Below are positions 62,092-64,000 of a stretch of 64,000 nt of DNA, piece by piece; the stretch's first letter is position 1; each line of letters starts with the position of its first letter. The DNA is taken from positions 32,240 through 96,239 of the forward strand of contig KI912090.1 of the NCBI GenBank assembly GCA_000517005.1, in the 5' to 3' direction. The notes below the pieces were generated by a model. The model searched no databases. It was not told the DNA's origin and was given only the letters and a program-made list of their open reading frames with translations. Source of the stretch: Microvirga lupini (lineage in GTDB: Bacteria; Pseudomonadota; Alphaproteobacteria; Rhizobiales; Beijerinckiaceae). A program made the translations under genes and the position numbers.

Positions 62092-63723
62092 CTATTCCAG
62101 CTCGCCGACGGCGCTCTCGACGGCCTCGACCACGGCGCCCGAGCGCACGAGGTCGAGCGCCTGGCGCATCTCGGTGGCGTACCAGCGGTCGCCTTCGAGC
62201 GCCGGCGGAATGACGGCGCGGATCGCCTCCATCGCGGCCCGTGAGCCCTTGCCCAGCGGGTAATCTTTGGCGAGCGGCTCCACGAGCGTGAGCGCCTGCG
62301 CGGCCATCAGCAATTCGCCGGCCACGATCTGCTCCACGTTCTCGACGACGATGCGCGCCTTGCGCCCGCACCAGGTGGAGTTGGAGACGTGATCCTCGGC
62401 GTTGGATTTGCCGGGGATGGAATCGACCGAGCCCGGCGTCGCCAGCCCGCTGTTTTCCATCACCAGCGCCGACATCGAGCACTGCACCGTAGCAAAGCCC
62501 GTGTTGAGGCCGCGCTTGCCCGCGAGCAGGTTGCGCGGCAGCCCGTAGGACATGGTGGGATCGACGAGGCGCGCGAGGCGCCGCTCGGAAATCGCCCCGA
62601 GATCGGCCATGGCGATGGCGAGGAAGTCCATGGCCTGCGCCATGTACTGGCCGTGAAAGTGTCCGCCGGAGATCGACACGTAGCCGCCCTGTCCGTCGTC
62701 GAAGATCAGCGGATTGTCCGTGGCGGAGTTCATCTCGGTGCCGATGATGCGCTCCACATATTCCACCGCCTCGACGGCCGGCCCATGAACCTGCGGCGTG
62801 CAGCGCAGCGAATAGACGTCCTGCACGCGCGGTGCGGCGGGCGTTCCCGGCTGGCGCGGCTCGTCGGGGAAGACGATGTCGCGCGCCGCTTGCGAGCAGC
62901 GCTTCGTGCCATCCAGGATCCGCAGCAGGTTGCGCGCCACGCGCGCCTGGCCCGGATGCGGGCGCGCCCTATGCACGCGCGGGTCGAAGGCCGCGAGCTC
63001 GCCGCGCATGGCCTCGAGCGACAGGCACATGGCGATATCGACCTGCTTCAGAAGACGACGCGCATCGTGCGTTGCGAGAGCACCGAGGGCGAGCGACGTG
63101 GTCGAGCCGTTGATGAGAGCCGAGGCATCCTTCGCGCCGAGATCGAAATCGGGATCGAAGCCGGCAGCCTTGATCGCCTCGCGCGCCGTCATCCGGCGGC
63201 CGCGATAGATCATCTCGGCTTCCTCGAAACCGCAGACCGCGCCGGCCATATGGGCGAGCGGCGCGAGATCGCCCGAGGCGCCGACGGACCCTTTCTGGGG
63301 AATGACCGGATGCAGGCCCGCATTGAGGAAGGCGATGAGGCGCTCGACAAGCTCGACCCGCGATCCGGAATAGTTCGACGCGAAGGCATTGGCGCGCAGC
63401 AGCATCATGGCGCGCGTCACGTCCTCGGCGAAGGGCTCGCCTACTCCGGTGGCATGCGCGTAGACCGTCTTACGCTGATAGGCCGCCATGTCACTGATGA
63501 GGACGCGCTGATCCTTGAACAATCCGACACCGGTGTTGAAGGCATACATGAGCGGGGCGTCGTCATGCATCCAGGTTCGGTCGATGTACTCGCGCGTCGC
63601 GGCAATGCGCTCGCGCGCCTCCGGCGCCAGAGCAGCTTGAGCGAACGTCCCTTGCGCATCGGGGCGCGCCACGCGCACCACGTCCTGAATGCCGAGAGTG
63701 GCCCCGTCGAGCTTGACCGTCAT
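62092..63723 (-). CDS. Aromatic amino acid ammonia-lyase (histidine ammonia-lyase family)
   Basis: This 543-residue enzyme of the HAL/PAL/TAL family eliminates ammonia from an aromatic amino acid. The ASG triad that forms the MIO cofactor is in GSVGASGDLAPLAHMAG; YAFNTGVGLFKD carries the catalytic Tyr, and SALINGSTTSLALGALA matches HutH. The substrate-selectivity pair is Ala-His (VYAHATGVG) rather than the Ser-His of HutH, so histidine or tyrosine are both possible. The C-terminal region SIPGKSNAEDHVSNSTW differs from the HutH consensus. No hutU, hutI or hutG lies nearby, so a hut role is not supported by context. Confidence 0.85.
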   Translation of the reverse strand: MTVKLDGATLGIQDVVRVARPDAQGTFAQAALAPEARERIAATREYIDRTWMHDDAPLMYAFNTGVGLFKDQRVLISDMAAYQRKTVYAHATGVGEPFAEDVTRAMMLLRANAFASNYSGSRVELVERLIAFLNAGLHPVIPQKGSVGASGDLAPLAHMAGAVCGFEEAEMIYRGRRMTAREAIKAAGFDPDFDLGAKDASALINGSTTSLALGALATHDARRLLKQVDIAMCLSLEAMRGELAAFDPRVHRARPHPGQARVARNLLRILDGTKRCSQAARDIVFPDEPRQPGTPAAPRVQDVYSLRCTPQVHGPAVEAVEYVERIIGTEMNSATDNPLIFDDGQGGYVSISGGHFHGQYMAQAMDFLAIAMADLGAISERRLARLVDPTMSYGLPRNLLAGKRGLNTGFATVQCSMSALVMENSGLATPGSVDSIPGKSNAEDHVSNSTWCGRKARIVVENVEQIVAGELLMAAQALTLVEPLAKDYPLGKGSRAAMEAIRAVIPPALEGDRWYATEMRQALDLVRSGAVVEAVESAVGELE

Positions 63724-64000
63724 CGCTGTTCCTCACGTTCAAGAAAAAGGGATACCGGGGCTTCAGACGCGGTGCAACCGCCGCTTCGGGGTGACGTGTG
63801 TCCCGGCGTTGCCCTCGGCCTCGTCCCGAGGATCTGCGCTGTGCTCCGTCCGGATGGCATTTCCCTCCGAGGCGTCCCAGGGCTAGTTCCAGGATCACGT
63901 TGTGTCGAGCGCAGCGTTTCGTTCGATCGGGATGGCTGAGACAAACCTGGCCATGACGCGGGTGGGTATTCGTTTGTCTCACAGAGCCAACACCTGAAGG
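63724..64000. other. Intergenic sequence upstream of the ammonia-lyase gene
   Basis: No credible gene is seen in these 277 bases; small frames are low-complexity. A perfect 10-bp inverted repeat, TGAGACAAAC (63937-63946) and GTTTGTCTCA (63972-63981), has a 25-base spacer and might be a regulatory site. The stretch around 63810-63930 looks like a degenerate interspersed repeat. Confidence 0.4.

Noticed and set aside
62092..63723. Call as hutH of a histidine utilisation operon
   Set aside because: No other hut gene is nearby and the selectivity residues differ.
62389..63939. 516-codon plus-strand frame
   Set aside because: Antisense to the ammonia-lyase, Arg/His/Ala-rich with no recognisable fold.

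Overview
The window is a high-GC chromosome segment of an alphaproteobacterium. A Hyphomicrobiales (Rhizobiales) origin is suggested by the bcsN-bcsA-bcsB-bcsZ cellulose operon, two CtrA-type half-sites (TTAACCAT), a Zur-type regulator, and interspersed palindromic repeats of the kind scattered through Bradyrhizobium- and Microvirga-like genomes. The genus is my inference. I saw no rRNA, tRNA, CRISPR array, prophage or insertion sequence. The genes look like ordinary chromosomal metabolic, transport and signalling genes, densely packed in operons.

Layout. 1-5850: a sugar-catabolism operon holding an RbsA/C/B-type ABC importer (its ATPase cut by the window start), a TIM-barrel sugar isomerase and a Gfo/Idh/MocA dehydrogenase, closed by a GC-rich hairpin. 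5983-7047: a Zur-like regulator followed by a second, Zur-derived paralog that has lost all the cysteine metal ligands and has a 20-bp palindrome over its predicted promoter. 7132-12095: an RND efflux pump and adaptor, with a divergent TetR repressor whose operator lies exactly between the pump promoter's -35 and -10. 12107-16341: a glutarate/glutaryl-CoA locus (gcdH, a DapB-like reductase lacking the catalytic histidine, and a CaiB-type CoA-transferase) with a divergent LysR regulator. 16332-17518: a Bcr/CflA drug transporter broken by a frameshift.

17868-26963: a cellulose-synthesis operon (bcsN, bcsA with PilZ, bcsB, bcsZ and a TPR protein without the BcsC outer-membrane barrel), preceded by two CtrA half-sites. 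27213-38412: directly downstream, after a palindromic repeat, a complete chemosensory operon (two cheW, cheR-TPR, a membrane chemoreceptor, cheA-REC, cheB) ending in two large hybrid histidine kinases, one carrying a degenerate receiver. It has no flagellar gene, stand-alone CheY, GGDEF/EAL protein or DNA-binding response regulator. With its position next to a c-di-GMP-controlled cellulose synthase, it is a candidate for an alternative-cellular-function chemosensory pathway, and it is the most interesting region of the window.

38655-44241: a dpp-type peptide ABC importer. 44248-49572: an AI-2E/PerM-family membrane protein with an added soluble domain, a Tat-exported dienelactone-hydrolase-like protein, an M3 oligopeptidase and a possible small gene. 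49655-52820: an amidase, an SMP-30 lactonase and an aldose epimerase, divergent from a branched-chain-type ABC importer (52977-57693) whose two permeases are fused. 57796-59224: a 2Fe-2S ferredoxin and a thioredoxin-reductase-like ferredoxin-NADP reductase. After a mosaic repeat come an M20 amidohydrolase, two GNAT acetyltransferases, a small exported protein with a duplicated Cys-bounded motif, and an aromatic amino acid ammonia-lyase (62092-63723).

A recurring architecture is that in all three ABC operons the binding-protein gene is separated from the next gene by a strong hairpin, which would favour excess binding protein.
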